Positions 8,372-18,064 are shown, counted from the stretch's first letter. The stretch is DNA of 64,000 bases from an uncultured Aliivibrio sp. (GCF_946479765.1 NZ_CAMLHO010000006.1:1-64000), one strand, 5' to 3'. Notes: a model not told the origin generated them from the letters alone. Made by a program: numbers and translations.

Positions 8372-8405
8372 AAGCCATAATGATAAGTATCACTATGGCT
8401 TTTTT
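8371..8405. terminator. Bidirectional terminator
   Basis: AAAGCCATA (8371-8379) pairs with TATGGCTTT (8394-8402) and is followed by T residues; on the other strand a run of U follows as well. It separates the small basic gene from the convergent antiporter gene. Confidence 0.8.
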
Positions 8406-8433
8406 GTTTAACGCTTATAATATTTATTACATT

Positions 8434-10311
8434 CTAATACAAGACCATTGTCAGATAACCTAAGACCAGTACTATCATTGAGGTTAATGCGTAAGGAACC
8501 GGATAGCCTACCGCTGGCATATCGCTTTGACATTCATCCTGAGCACCTTTCATTGCAGGGGTACTATTACGACCACCAGCACAAGCACCCGCTAGGATCG
8601 CAGGATTCATCTTTCGGAAATACAAACCATAAATCCAAGCCAATAATGGGGGAAGTAAAGCTGCAACTAAACCTAAACCTGCAATTTTAATTACCACAAT
8701 ACCTTGGAATGAAGCCAAGATTTTTGGCCCTACCGTTGCTGCTAATACCGCAACAAACAAGCTCAAACCAATATCTTGTAAGAAGCTACGAGCCCCCTCA
8801 CTCATAGGGCCGCCAAATGCTGGATTACGAGTACGTAGGAATGAGAATATAATCCCCGTCAACATACAGCCCGCAGAGGTTCCTAATGCAAATGGGATCC
8901 CACCTAAAGTGACACTAAAATGACCACATACATAACCTATCAATAAAGAAAGCGCTAAGTAGAAGGTTTCTGTCAATGTACTCTCAACAATAGGATTACT
9001 ATTCAATTTTTTCGCGGCCTGTTTAACACACCAATCAGAGCCTGCGACACGGATAACATCACCTACTTCAACCACCGTTTGAGGTAGCATAGGAAGTTGA
9101 TGTCCTTGTCTAAACACCGCTTTCATGTAGATACCAAAACCAACTTCTTTACTCATTTCTTCGATGGTTTTGCCTGTGTAGGCTGATTTACCTAAATGAA
9201 TATCGGCAACTTCTATATCGACATTACGCGCTCTAGGCTCATCAACTTCTACACCGACAGTTGATTCTCCACCTTCTATTAATACATGGTAATCACCTCG
9301 AACCCCGATGATATCTCCAAGTTGAAGTTGTGGGTTATCTGCCGCATCGAATACGTCATCACCACGAACCACTTTAAGGATTGCAGCATGAGGATAACGA
9401 TGGAATAACGCGTCGACATCTTGTCCAACTAATTCTTGGTGATCAACTCTGTACGCTCGAATATCTAAAGGAAGAACTCCTAAATTTGAGAAACCATTGG
9501 TACTAGGTAATGCCTCTGTATCACCTCCGGCACCAAAATCAGCTTCAGCATCTTTACCCGCTTTCACCGGGTCAATACCAGACATCGCAGGTAGGTATTT
9601 AATAAGTAAAATAATGAAGACACTAGAAAGAATATAACTAATGGCATAACCCGCGGCTATGTTGGCACTGATTTGATCGAGAGTCATTCCTGCGGGTGCT
9701 TTAACGGCACCAGAATCAATGGCGGATTGAGCAACCCCCATCACCGCAGTTACCGTATAGCTACCAGATATAATCCCAGCAGCATAACCCGGAGCTAAAT
9801 CCAATAATTTAGCACCAAAGAAAACGATAATAAAATTACTGAATACAACAATTAAGCCAATAACGACAAAGTCTAACCCACCTCTTGCTAAGCCAGAGAA
9901 AAACTGTGGCCCTACTTTCATACCGATGGCATACATGAACATCATTAAGAAGATATCAGACACCAAACCCGGCGCATCGATATGTAAGCCATAAACAGAG
10001 AACGCGGTTAATGCGATACCGACACCAACAACCAATGTACCTGCCGTTGAGCCTAAATTAATACCTTTAATTGTTACTTTTCCTAAAGGATAACCAATGG
10101 CAATACTTAAGAAAAGAAACACAAAAGGATTGTGAGCGATATAAGTAAACAAAAAGCCAAACAATCCAGAAGCTTCATGCTGCGCTAACGCTTCAACAGA
10201 TTCGGCAGCCATAAGGCGACTAGAAAATAGAAAAAGTGATAGAGTAAGTAATAAAGTTCGGCGTTGAGACTTAATCCAATGAAAGGCATGGTTCAATTGA
10301 TCCATATTCAT
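8434..10311 (-). CDS. AspT family antiporter (aspartate:alanine exchanger-like)
   Basis: A 625-aa inner-membrane transporter of the AspT/YbjL/YidE family. Two membrane halves (about residues 55-250 and 450-625) flank two soluble TrkA-C/RCK-C domains (about 285-360 and 370-440; for example VGQDVDALFHRYPHAAIL and YTGKTIEEMSKEVGF). Glycine-rich repeats GISGSYTVTAVMGVAQS and GACAGGRNSTPAMKGAQD are the family's duplicated signature. The protein is longer than the usual 540-560 aa because of an N-terminal extension with an extra hydrophobic stretch (LLLTLSLFLFSSRLMAAES). It lies downstream of glutamate decarboxylase on the same strand, so glutamate/GABA exchange is a plausible role (inference). Confidence 0.88.
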   Translation of the reverse strand: MNMDQLNHAFHWIKSQRRTLLLTLSLFLFSSRLMAAESVEALAQHEASGLFGFLFTYIAHNPFVFLFLSIAIGYPLGKVTIKGINLGSTAGTLVVGVGIALTAFSVYGLHIDAPGLVSDIFLMMFMYAIGMKVGPQFFSGLARGGLDFVVIGLIVVFSNFIIVFFGAKLLDLAPGYAAGIISGSYTVTAVMGVAQSAIDSGAVKAPAGMTLDQISANIAAGYAISYILSSVFIILLIKYLPAMSGIDPVKAGKDAEADFGAGGDTEALPSTNGFSNLGVLPLDIRAYRVDHQELVGQDVDALFHRYPHAAILKVVRGDDVFDAADNPQLQLGDIIGVRGDYHVLIEGGESTVGVEVDEPRARNVDIEVADIHLGKSAYTGKTIEEMSKEVGFGIYMKAVFRQGHQLPMLPQTVVEVGDVIRVAGSDWCVKQAAKKLNSNPIVESTLTETFYLALSLLIGYVCGHFSVTLGGIPFALGTSAGCMLTGIIFSFLRTRNPAFGGPMSEGARSFLQDIGLSLFVAVLAATVGPKILASFQGIVVIKIAGLGLVAALLPPLLAWIYGLYFRKMNPAILAGACAGGRNSTPAMKGAQDECQSDMPAVGYPVPYALTSMIVLVLGYLTMVLY

Positions 10312-10400
10312 AATTATTTCCCATATAGAATAAAGATGAAGCAGGCTTCTATTATCAATCTAGATAAAAATAAGATTTATAGAAACCCATTAGAACGAAA

Positions 10401-10421
10401 ATGGGCCGTAAAAACGGCCCA
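10401..10421. terminator. Intercistronic hairpin between gad and the antiporter gene
   Basis: A GC-rich perfect 7-bp stem, GGGCCGT (10403-10409) and ACGGCCC (10414-10420), with an A4 loop lies just after the decarboxylase stop. On the minus strand only a short ATTTTCG follows, so it may be a partial terminator or a 3' end-stabilising hairpin that lowers antiporter expression. Confidence 0.5.
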
Positions 10422-10428
10422 AGAAACA

Positions 10429-11823
10429 TTAACCGTGATTAAAGCCTGAAGATTCAACTTCATCACTGCCATGAGAGATTGGGTGCTTGTCGAAAAACTC
10501 GATGCAATGTTTTAAATCAGCAACCAGCAGATCAGCTTGATCTCGACTAAAGCCATGACGAACCAAAATACGCATGATAACTAAGTCTTCACGTTTTGGT
10601 GGCATTGCATACGCCGCAATTTGCCAACCACGAGAACGAATTCGATCCGACAGATCAAATAAGTTAAACCCTGGGTTCACGCCTTCTTTTAGCGACCAAC
10701 TCATTGCAGGAATACCACCTTTGCCATCATAAATAATGTCAAACATTCCCATTTTCTCGATTTCAGCTGAAAGATAAACCGCCGTGTCGTAACACGCTTG
10801 GTGGATCTTACGATACCCTTCTTTACCTAGACGCAAGAAATTATAGTATTGCGCTACAATTTGGCCGCCAGGACGAGAGAAGTTCAACGCAAAGGTAGGC
10901 ATGTTGCCACCTAAGTAGTTCACGTTGAAAATAAGATCTTCGTGCAATGCAGACGCATCACGCCATATTACCCAACCCACACCTAATGGACTCAAACCAA
11001 ATTTATGGCCTGACGCATTGATTGATTTCACACGAGGTAAACGGAAATCCCACTCTAACTCAGGATCACAGAATGGGGCTAAGAAACCACCACTCGCCGC
11101 ATCAATGTGCATTGGAATATCTAAACCCGTTTCTTCTTGTAATTTATCTAACGCTTCATGCACCGCTTTTACAGGTTCATACTGACAAGTAAATGTCACA
11201 CCTAATGTTGGAACAACACCAATGGTATTTTCATCACAGCGTTTAATCACCTCTTCCGGTGTCATGATTAAGCGATCGCCTTCCATTGGGATCTCACGTA
11301 ATTCAATGTCCCAATAACGCGCAAATTTATGCCAGCACACTTGAACAGGACCACAAATCATATTTGGTTTGTCTGTTGGTTTTCCCAACTTTTTCATTTT
11401 TTCACGCCAAGCCCATTTTAGCGCCATTCCGCCTAGCATTGCGGCTTCACTTGACCCTGTAGTAGAACAACCTAACGTATTTTCTGCATCTGGTGAGTTC
11501 CACAAATCAGCCAACATATGCACACAACGCGCTTCAAGCTCTGCTGTTTGAGGGTATTCATCCTTATCGATCATGTTTTTATCGATGCATTCGTCCATTA
11601 GTTTATGAACTTCATCTTCAACCCAAGTTTGGCAAAACGTAGCTAAGTTCTGTCGAGAATTACCATCCATCATGAGCTCATCATGAACGACTTGGTAGGC
11701 ATGACGGGGGTCATGTTCTTGTTCAGGCATTTTGTATTTTGGCATAGACAACGAAAGGTCAGCTGACGAATAAACATCATCAAGAAGATCATCTCTGACT
11801 GTATCTTTAGAGTGAAGTGGCAT
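10429..11823 (-). CDS. gad: Glutamate decarboxylase (PLP-dependent)
   Basis: Converts L-glutamate to GABA and CO2, consuming a proton. The 464-aa chain aligns throughout with E. coli GadA/Gad[47 protein letters not shown] and the PLP-lysine motif [14 protein letters not shown]. The start at 11823 (MPLHSKDTV) has GGAG 9 nt upstream and matches the E. coli N-terminus; the reading frame extends to a TTG at 11874 but without support. The AspT-type antiporter follows after about 117 bp, suggesting an acid-stress or GABA-producing module that uses an AspT carrier instead of GadC. Confidence 0.93.
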   Translation of the reverse strand: MPLHSKDTVRDDLLDDVYSSADLSLSMPKYKMPEQEHDPRHAYQVVHDELMMDGNSRQNLATFCQTWVEDEVHKLMDECIDKNMIDKDEYPQTAELEARCVHMLADLWNSPDAENTLGCSTTGSSEAAMLGGMALKWAWREKMKKLGKPTDKPNMICGPVQVCWHKFARYWDIELREIPMEGDRLIMTPEEVIKRCDENTIGVVPTLGVTFTCQYEPVKAVHEALDKLQEETGLDIPMHIDAASGGFLAPFCDPELEWDFRLPRVKSINASGHKFGLSPLGVGWVIWRDASALHEDLIFNVNYLGGNMPTFALNFSRPGGQIVAQYYNFLRLGKEGYRKIHQACYDTAVYLSAEIEKMGMFDIIYDGKGGIPAMSWSLKEGVNPGFNLFDLSDRIRSRGWQIAAYAMPPKREDLVIMRILVRHGFSRDQADLLVADLKHCIEFFDKHPISHGSDEVESSGFNHG

Positions 11824-12013
11824 ACGTTTTAGCTCCATTAAATTGAACAAACAATTAAGAATATAAACTGTCAAATTTATTAGATTCGGCCGTAAATAAA
11901 TAAGTAATTACAATAGTGTCAATTAGTTACTTGTTGGTATTTAGTTGTATTTTTAGGCCTTTTAGTTATGAATGTCAATGCTATTTGTTGCATTTTATAA
12001 GGCATGTACGTCG

Positions 12014-12913
12014 CTAAGTTAACGACTTCTGTGAACGAATTATCTCGTCATCTACCCATTTAAGCAGTTGTTTAATCGCCTTAGATAGCACCTGATTTTG
12101 TCTAACAATGTAACCTAAGCTGGTCGTAGGAAACTTAGGCAATGGAGTTACTGCTGCCTTAATATTTCGCTTTGCATGGATAGAAAATTCAGGAACTATG
12201 GCTACACCAAACCCAGCTTCAGCCCAATCAATCTGAGCATCGACACTGCCCACTTCCATGATGCGGTACTTAGGCAAATTCAAGGATGGTAACGCCAAAT
12301 CAAGTAAATCTCGTGTTCGTGTATCATGGCCTAGTAATATGAGCGTAGGTTCACCATCTAAAACAATAGTAGGATCAAAATTCGCTTGCTGCCACTTTTC
12401 AAGATGATTCCCCAATGCACACCACTTTATTTGCTGAAGTTCAGTAAAATGAAGCGGTTGACTCTCTTTTTGAGCAATAACAAATCCCAGATCTGCCTCT
12501 GCACTTTTCACTAATTCTGACGCTTGTGATGACGTTGTATTGAGTAGTGAAAAATCGATCCCTGGAAACTCTTGTTTAAATAATTGAAAAGGTCCGATCA
12601 ATAATAAGCGAGAAATAATATCGCTCGCCGCAATCGTCAATGTTCCACGGCTTAAATCATTAATGGCGTTGAGATCCGCTTGGCACACTTGCAGTTCCAT
12701 TAATGTATTTTGACTGGTTTTTAATAATCGAACGCCTGCTTCAGTTAGATGAAATGGGGTTCTTTCAATCAACTTTACTCGAGTCGCACTTTCTAACTGT
12801 TTGATATGTAAACTTACATTAGGTTGCGTCATGTGAAGAACTACGGCTGTTTTACCAAAATGTTTTAACTCTGCCAATGTTACAAATGTTTTAAGCCAAT
12901 GAAGATCAAGCAT
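12014..12913 (-). CDS. LysR family transcriptional regulator
   Basis: A 299-aa LysR-type regulator. The winged helix-turn-helix is at residues about 3-60 (LHWLKTFVTLAELKHFGKTA, TQPNVSLHIKQLES) and the effector-binding domain follows from about residue 90 (TLTIAASDIISRLLLIGP). It resembles HdfR-type members. The start at 12913 (MLDLHW) has AGGG 7 nt upstream; an upstream GTG at 12943 would add ten atypical residues. It is divergent from the second adenylosuccinate synthetase gene across about 135 bp that contain a GCAATATG/CATATTGC inverted repeat, so it probably regulates that gene and itself. Confidence 0.88.
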   Translation of the reverse strand: MLDLHWLKTFVTLAELKHFGKTAVVLHMTQPNVSLHIKQLESATRVKLIERTPFHLTEAGVRLLKTSQNTLMELQVCQADLNAINDLSRGTLTIAASDIISRLLLIGPFQLFKQEFPGIDFSLLNTTSSQASELVKSAEADLGFVIAQKESQPLHFTELQQIKWCALGNHLEKWQQANFDPTIVLDGEPTLILLGHDTRTRDLLDLALPSLNLPKYRIMEVGSVDAQIDWAEAGFGVAIVPEFSIHAKRNIKAAVTPLPKFPTTSLGYIVRQNQVLSKAIKQLLKWVDDEIIRSQKSLT

Positions 12914-12943
12914 TCCTATACCCTTTTTTTGAATAGATTTCAC

Positions 12944-13002
12944 GCAATATGTTATATGAATTTCTTATCAAGTCGATAATTATAATTAATTTCTCATATT
13001 GC
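12944..13002. promoter_or_regulatory. Candidate LysR operator pair in the divergent promoter
   Basis: An exact inverted repeat, GCAATATG (12944-12951) and CATATTGC (12995-13002), spans the region between the divergent LysR and purA-like genes. Spacing and placement are suitable for a LysR regulator binding as a tetramer; this is by eye only. Confidence 0.35.
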
Positions 13003-13048
13003 ATTATTAGGATTAGCATAGCGTCTTAATCATTTAGGAGTTTGTATT

Positions 13049-14305
13049 ATGCCGTCTATTGTTGTTGTTGGTGCTAATTGGGGCGATGAAGGTAAAGGCC
13101 GTATCGTTGATTTTCTTGCTGCTGACGCGTCTGCAAGCATTCGTTTTCAAGGTGGTAATAACGCCGGTCATACCGTGGTAAATGACTTCGGTACATTTAA
13201 ACTACACCAACTTCCAAGCGGTATTTTTAACCCAGATTGTACAGCGATTCTTGGCCCTGGCATGGTAATTAGCCCTGCGGCATTAAGCGAAGAAATCGCA
13301 GAAGTAAAAGCGGCTGGTATTACGGTAAAAATGCACATTTCTGACCGTGCTACGCTTTGTCTTCCTCTTCATGCTCTTGAAGATACATTAGAAGAATTAC
13401 GTTTAGGCGACGGCGCTTACGGTTCAACTCGCCAAGGTATTGCTCCTGCGTACGGTGACCGTGTAATGAAAAAAGGCATCCTTGTTGGTTGGTTAACACA
13501 ACCTGAAGTATTGCTTGAGCGTATTCAATTCATGCTTGATTGGAAAATGCCACAACTGAAAGCACTATACCCAACGTGCGATTTCAGCCAAACGGCTGAA
13601 GAAATGACGGAATGGTTACTAGAAGTGAGCGCACCTTGGCGCGAATTCATCTGTAACGTGACTGAACCTCTAAAAGTAATGCAAAAGAACGATGCAAATT
13701 TATTGTTTGAAGCACAGTTAGGCGCTGGGCGTGACTTAGTTTATGGTGAATACCCATGGACGACTTCTTCAAACGTAACCGCAGCTTATGCTGGTATCGG
13801 CAGTGGTCTACCTGCTTTACGTCCTGAGCGTATTATTGCGGTTGCTAAATCATTCAGCTCATCTGTTGGTACGGGTACTTTAGTAACAGCAATGGAAGAG
13901 CAAGATAACTTCCGTGAAGCGGCTAACGAATATGGCGCAGTAACAGGTCGCCCACGTGATATGGGTTATTTTGATGCAGTCGCAACACGCAACGGTATTG
14001 AGCTACAAGCAGCGACTGAAATAGCATTAACAAAAATTGACTGCTTAAGTGGCATGGCGGATCTTAAAATCTGTACGTCTTACGCTGGCGAACACACTGA
14101 GAACCCAATTTGGCCTCAAACCGCTGCATTAAGCCCTGTATATGAAAACATGGAAGCATGGCAAGAAGATATCACAGGTTGTCGTACTTTTGAAAGCCTA
14201 CCAAAAGCGGCTCAAGCATATGTATTACGTATTGAAGAGCTGATGGGTGTACGAGTAAGCATGGTTTCTGTTGGTCCTGAGCGTGAACAAATGATCATCC
14301 GTTAA
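13049..14305 (+). CDS. Adenylosuccinate synthetase paralogue
   Basis: GTP-dependent joining of IMP and aspartate to adenylosuccinate (AMP synthesis). The 418-aa protein keeps the PurA signatures: GANWGDEGKGRIVDF (P-loop with catalytic Asp), QGGNNAGHTV, LPSGIFNPDCTAILGPGMV, GSTRQGIAPAYGDRV and TKIDCLSG. It is shorter than usual (about 430 aa) and differs clearly from housekeeping PurA (for example QGGNNAGHT for QGGHNAGHT and an altered central region), so it is probably a second, diverged copy. Phage PurZ is unlikely because the catalytic Asp remains. AGGAG precedes the start. Divergent LysR control suggests conditional use. Confidence 0.85.
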   Translation: MPSIVVVGANWGDEGKGRIVDFLAADASASIRFQGGNNAGHTVVNDFGTFKLHQLPSGIFNPDCTAILGPGMVISPAALSEEIAEVKAAGITVKMHISDRATLCLPLHALEDTLEELRLGDGAYGSTRQGIAPAYGDRVMKKGILVGWLTQPEVLLERIQFMLDWKMPQLKALYPTCDFSQTAEEMTEWLLEVSAPWREFICNVTEPLKVMQKNDANLLFEAQLGAGRDLVYGEYPWTTSSNVTAAYAGIGSGLPALRPERIIAVAKSFSSSVGTGTLVTAMEEQDNFREAANEYGAVTGRPRDMGYFDAVATRNGIELQAATEIALTKIDCLSGMADLKICTSYAGEHTENPIWPQTAALSPVYENMEAWQEDITGCRTFESLPKAAQAYVLRIEELMGVRVSMVSVGPEREQMIIR

Positions 14306-14360
14306 TCTGAATATCATTATATACGGCCACCTCAATGGCTGATGTGTAGAATCAAAAATT

Positions 14361-14411
14361 AAAACCGCACTACCCTATTTTGTGAGAATTTTAGGTGGTG
14401 CGGTTTTTTGA
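14361..14411 (+). terminator. Intrinsic terminator after the purA-like gene
   Basis: AAAACCGCACTACC (from 14361) pairs imperfectly with GGTGGTGCGGTTTT, followed by six T. The remaining sequence to 14678 is AT-rich, with no other gene seen; it should contain the promoter of the FAH-family gene. Confidence 0.85.
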
Positions 14412-14678
14412 TCAAACTGTCGCTTTTATTCAATCTTCCTTTTTTACTTTTGCCTACAATCCCTACCAAGAAATAATTCAAAATAATAAACAGATAAATG
14501 ATGGTCTAACTGATTTATCTCATTAACAGCACAACAGATCACCATAATTATTTATATGATCCGATTCGTAGTTGAGCTAGAGATCTGATTTTTGACTAAA
14601 AACTCAACAGAGTTCGATTGAAAAAAGAGGAGTTCAGGTACACTCTGCATTGCATATTTAAAAACCAAGGATAGGAAA

Positions 14679-15293
14679 ATGAATTCGGTTCGCTTTGGAG
14701 AAAAATTAATTACTCCATCTAAATTATTATGTATTGGCCGTAATTACGTTGCCCATATTAATGAGTTAAATAATACGATCCCTGAACAAATGGTGGTGTT
14801 TAATAAACCAAATTCATGCATCAATTCAACCCTATCTTCTTTCCATCAAGAGCGTTTACATTATGAAGTAGAGATCTGTTTTTTGATTGAAAAAGAACAG
14901 CTATCTGCCGTTGCAATAGGTTTTGATTTAACCAAACGAGATTTACAATCTGAGCTAAAAAGCAAAGGACTTCCTTGGGAGCGAGCAAAGGCATTTGATG
15001 GCTCAGCTGTGTTCAGCCGCTTTATTCCTCTTGATGACATCGATATTAATAAACTACAAATCGAGCTATTTATAAACAGTATAAGAGTTCAGTGTGGTCA
15101 CGTTAACCAAATGATCTATTCGCCAACCACTATTCTTTTAGATTTAAAATCTTACACACAACTTTGCGATGGCGACATCGTCATGACAGGTACACCACAA
15201 GGCGTTGGCGAAATTCACATGGGGGATATTTTTCTTAGCCGTTTAAAATCAAATGGAAATACATTAATAGAAGCAGAATGGGTTGCAAGGTAA
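14679..15293 (+). CDS. Fumarylacetoacetate hydrolase family protein
   Basis: A 204-aa YcgM-like member of the FAH superfamily (C-C bond hydrolases, isomerases or oxaloacetate-type decarboxylases). Visible family motifs are LLCIGRNYVAH near the start, HYEVEICFLI with metal-binding Glu residues, KAFDGSAVFS and TGTPQGVGEIHMGD near the end. It has its own ribosome-binding site (AAGGATAGGAAA ATG) and is followed by a terminator, so it is probably monocistronic. The natural substrate cannot be read from the sequence. Confidence 0.85.
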   Translation: MNSVRFGEKLITPSKLLCIGRNYVAHINELNNTIPEQMVVFNKPNSCINSTLSSFHQERLHYEVEICFLIEKEQLSAVAIGFDLTKRDLQSELKSKGLPWERAKAFDGSAVFSRFIPLDDIDINKLQIELFINSIRVQCGHVNQMIYSPTTILLDLKSYTQLCDGDIVMTGTPQGVGEIHMGDIFLSRLKSNGNTLIEAEWVAR

Positions 15294-15302
15294 TAAAAAG
15301 AC

Positions 15303-15340
15303 AAAAAAAATCCTCAGCAAACTCACTGAGGATTTTCATT
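15303..15340. terminator. Bidirectional terminator
   Basis: AAAATCCTCAG (15307-15317) pairs with CTGAGGATTTT (15326-15336), with A and T runs on the outer sides, between the convergent FAH and chitinase genes. Confidence 0.88.
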
Positions 15341-15352
15341 TATTCGTTAAAT

Positions 15353-17026
15353 TTATTCTACATCATTAATGATGTTCACTTCAAAGTTCGCCTGAACACA
15401 TTTTGTGTAGTCACGAGATTTAAATGCTGAATGTGGTGTCTGATAACCCACTAATTGACAAGCGTATGCTTTGCCATCAGGAGTTGCACTTGACCAACTC
15501 CAATCTTGTTCCCAATAGATATTAACTGCACCCGCTCCCGCTGCATCAAATTGTTTCATACCTTTACAGCCAAGAATTTCATCGTCAGCCACTTGCACAC
15601 CCAAGTAGTTAGCAAATTCTTTATAATATTTAATACGATTTAAAGACTGTGCAATTTCAACTGTGCCACCACACTCAACACCACCATTGATGATTTGAGT
15701 AGTAACACCAAAGCCTGGAACTAATCCATTATTAAGATCCGCTTGGTTTGGCTGCCATGTACCATCAATAACATGTAGCATGCTTGGTTTTGGCGGCTGT
15801 GGGTATACAAAAAAGAATACCGCTGACGCTAAGTTTAACCATGTATCTGCCACCATCTCTGGCTTATCTAATAACGTACGTACTGTTCCAAACATCGCAT
15901 CAGAGAATGGGCCATAGTTATAGTTATAACTTAACTGTTTTGCACCACGACCAAAATAAGATTTAAATTCATCATTTTCAAATTGACCACATGGCCATGT
16001 TTGACCTTGCCATACGTTAGGATTACATTCACCGTTATAACCGCCACGCATCTCCTCATCCCAACCCATTTCACGAACATGAACTAAGCCTTGACGCCAC
16101 TCAGCCACTTCCCAGTGTGCTGTATGACCACCTGTTTCTTGTGTAAAGTGAGCAAACATAGTAGCTAATGACTTCTTACAAATCGCGTCTGAATCACGAC
16201 CATCTTCATACGTTGCACAAAATGCAGGAAATTTGCCTATCGCCTGCAAGAAATGACGGTATGTATATTCTGGGGCACGTTTAGGGAACAAGAACTGCCA
16301 CGTTTGTTCAGATACAATACCTTCAATACGCTTTACGTTTGCAGGATTTGATTCAGCACCAGGTATAATACGCTCAACCGCGTCATTACCTAATGTTGCT
16401 ATTGCCGCTTTAACATCATTCATTGTATCGAAATCCGTTAATACCGCTTCTTTTGCATCCAATTGAGATTGCTTAATCGTGTAACCATCACCCTCTGTTG
16501 GTGGTATTTCTGGTTCTACCGGTGGTATCTCTGGCTCTACCGGTGGTAAAATATCACCTTCTTTAATTTTTTCCCATGCATCCACCCACGCTGTACCGGT
16601 ACCTGGAGCATAAGCCCATGCAGCACCTGAACACCATGCTTCTGTTATGCCTATTTTACAACGATATAAATCGTTTTCATTTTGAACAACATCACCACCT
16701 TTATATTTTTCGCCATCTTTATATTGAGGGTAATCACCTTCAGGCAATTCTGGCTCAGGTTCAGGCTGTTCGGGATCAACCACTGGTGGCGGAGGTGTTA
16801 CACCATCACCTTCTGAAATCAACGCCCAAGGAGTATCCCATGGATTTGCAGCAATATCCGCAGGTGTTTGACCTGGGTTTGCCCACCATTTTGCTTCATA
16901 GATATCACCATTAAAAGAAACTTGGCTACCTGCTTGATAACTTTGTTCTTTATTGTATAAATCAGCCGCATTTACATACGTTGAACTGGCTAGCATCACT
17001 GCGATACAAAGAGTGCTTAATTTCAT
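15353..17026 (-). CDS. Secreted GH19 chitinase with two chitin-binding domains
   Basis: A 557-aa extracellular chitinase. The signal peptide (MKLSTLCIAVML...VNA) is followed by two CBM5/12-type chitin-binding modules (about residues 22-75, with WWANPGQTP, and 95-160, with YRCKIGITEAWCSGAAW) joined by Pro/Glu-rich linkers. The second linker contains the repeat PPVEPEI. The catalytic GH19 domain (about 215-557) has the glutamate motif FAHFTQETGGH, YFGRGAKQLSYNYNYG and FGVTTQIINGG. The start at 17026 has AGG 9 nt upstream; the frame runs on to 17116 without support. Chitin degradation fits a marine vibrio. The upstream 340 bp to the exporter gene show no other gene. Confidence 0.93.
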   Translation of the reverse strand: MKLSTLCIAVMLASSTYVNAADLYNKEQSYQAGSQVSFNGDIYEAKWWANPGQTPADIAANPWDTPWALISEGDGVTPPPPVVDPEQPEPEPELPEGDYPQYKDGEKYKGGDVVQNENDLYRCKIGITEAWCSGAAWAYAPGTGTAWVDAWEKIKEGDILPPVEPEIPPVEPEIPPTEGDGYTIKQSQLDAKEAVLTDFDTMNDVKAAIATLGNDAVERIIPGAESNPANVKRIEGIVSEQTWQFLFPKRAPEYTYRHFLQAIGKFPAFCATYEDGRDSDAICKKSLATMFAHFTQETGGHTAHWEVAEWRQGLVHVREMGWDEEMRGGYNGECNPNVWQGQTWPCGQFENDEFKSYFGRGAKQLSYNYNYGPFSDAMFGTVRTLLDKPEMVADTWLNLASAVFFFVYPQPPKPSMLHVIDGTWQPNQADLNNGLVPGFGVTTQIINGGVECGGTVEIAQSLNRIKYYKEFANYLGVQVADDEILGCKGMKQFDAAGAGAVNIYWEQDWSWSSATPDGKAYACQLVGYQTPHSAFKSRDYTKCVQANFEVNIINDVE

Positions 17027-17370
17027 GTGGATAAACCTTTTCTCAAACAGGGTTGATAATTGACTGGCGAAATATAGTAGATAAATGCACACAGTATCAA
17101 CAAAAAGACACTGCAAACTTTAATATATGTGATATTACTTCAGTTATTTTACACCCAACTGTGATATCGAAATCATTACTCCGTATTTAGTAAGAACAAA
17201 GATATAAATACAACATTTAATTCTCTGATTTTATAGTGAAAAAAATTCATCACTGACGCATAACTAGCCCTGCTTTCATCAAATTATATTCCCAATCATT
17301 TTAAGTAGTAGAAATGCCCTACTCACTACTATAAAATCCGCCACCTAATTTAACTAATCAATATGTACTA

Positions 17371-18009
17371 ATGATTGATATTTCTATTCTTCCTGTTTAT
17401 TTAACCGCCGTGATCGCACTGCTTCTTATCCCTGGGCCAGATATGCTCCTCATTACTTCCTCGAGCATGAGTTATGGTAAAAAAGTAGGGGTATTTGCCA
17501 GCTTAGGTAATGCGACCTCTGGTATTATTTTAACCTTGCTTGCTGCTTTAGGCGTATCTGCATTGATTGCTATGAGCCCTATTGCCTTAAAAGCATTACA
17601 TCTAGTTGGTGGCGCTTACTTATTAAAGATGGGTTTGGATTGTATTCGTGCAGAAGCTGATGAAGCGCCTGAATTAGAGCAAGGCTCAACCATGGCGACT
17701 ACATTTTACCAGCGCGCTTTAGTGAGTAACTTATTAAATCCAAAAGCCTTAGTATTCTTTGTGATGTTTCTGCCGCAATTTGTCTCTACGAATATTGCTG
17801 CGACTTCAGGAGAGCAAATGCTGGTTCTGGGGTTATTGCTGAATGTTCTGGGGTTAGTGTTTAATCTAATCCTAGTTGCTTTAGTCGGTACGCTTGGTAA
17901 ATCATTAATTAACAATGTGAAATTCAGAACCTATCAACATAAGTTTATGGGCGGGATATTTATTGTTCTTGCACTATGGATGTTGAGTTCTTTTGCAATG
18001 TCGTTTTAA
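17371..18009 (+). CDS. LysE/RhtB family exporter
   Basis: A 212-aa inner-membrane protein with about six transmembrane segments. It shows the family motif ALLLIPGPDMLLITSSSMSYG at the N-terminus, GGAYLLKMG in the middle and SNLLNPKALVFFVMFLPQFV. The family exports homoserine, threonine, lysine or related metabolites; the substrate here is unknown. It stands alone between the chitinase promoter region and a bidirectional terminator, and is only distantly similar to the exporter at 3552-4154. Confidence 0.88.
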   Translation: MIDISILPVYLTAVIALLLIPGPDMLLITSSSMSYGKKVGVFASLGNATSGIILTLLAALGVSALIAMSPIALKALHLVGGAYLLKMGLDCIRAEADEAPELEQGSTMATTFYQRALVSNLLNPKALVFFVMFLPQFVSTNIAATSGEQMLVLGLLLNVLGLVFNLILVALVGTLGKSLINNVKFRTYQHKFMGGIFIVLALWMLSSFAMSF

Positions 18010-18030
18010 TTTCACTTTAGAATACAAATG

Positions 18031-18064
18031 AAAACGGTGAGCCTCATAGCTCACCGTTTTTATA
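18031..18064. terminator. Bidirectional terminator
   Basis: AAAACGGTGAGC pairs with GCTCACCGTTTT (18031-18060) around a 6-nt loop, with T residues following on the + strand. It lies between the exporter and the convergent phosphohexomutase. Confidence 0.9.

Noticed and set aside
12944-13048. PurR or ArgR operator ahead of the purA-like gene
   Set aside because: No convincing match to those consensus sites; only the GCAATATG inverted repeat is notable.
16500-16560. Repeat array in the chitinase gene as a CRISPR or VNTR
   Set aside because: It is a two-copy Pro/Glu linker repeat within coding sequence, normal for modular chitinases.
15784-16914. Two + strand frames antisense to the chitinase gene
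   Set aside because: They are shadows of the GH19 coding region; one is His/Leu-rich because of the Pro/Glu linker on the other strand.
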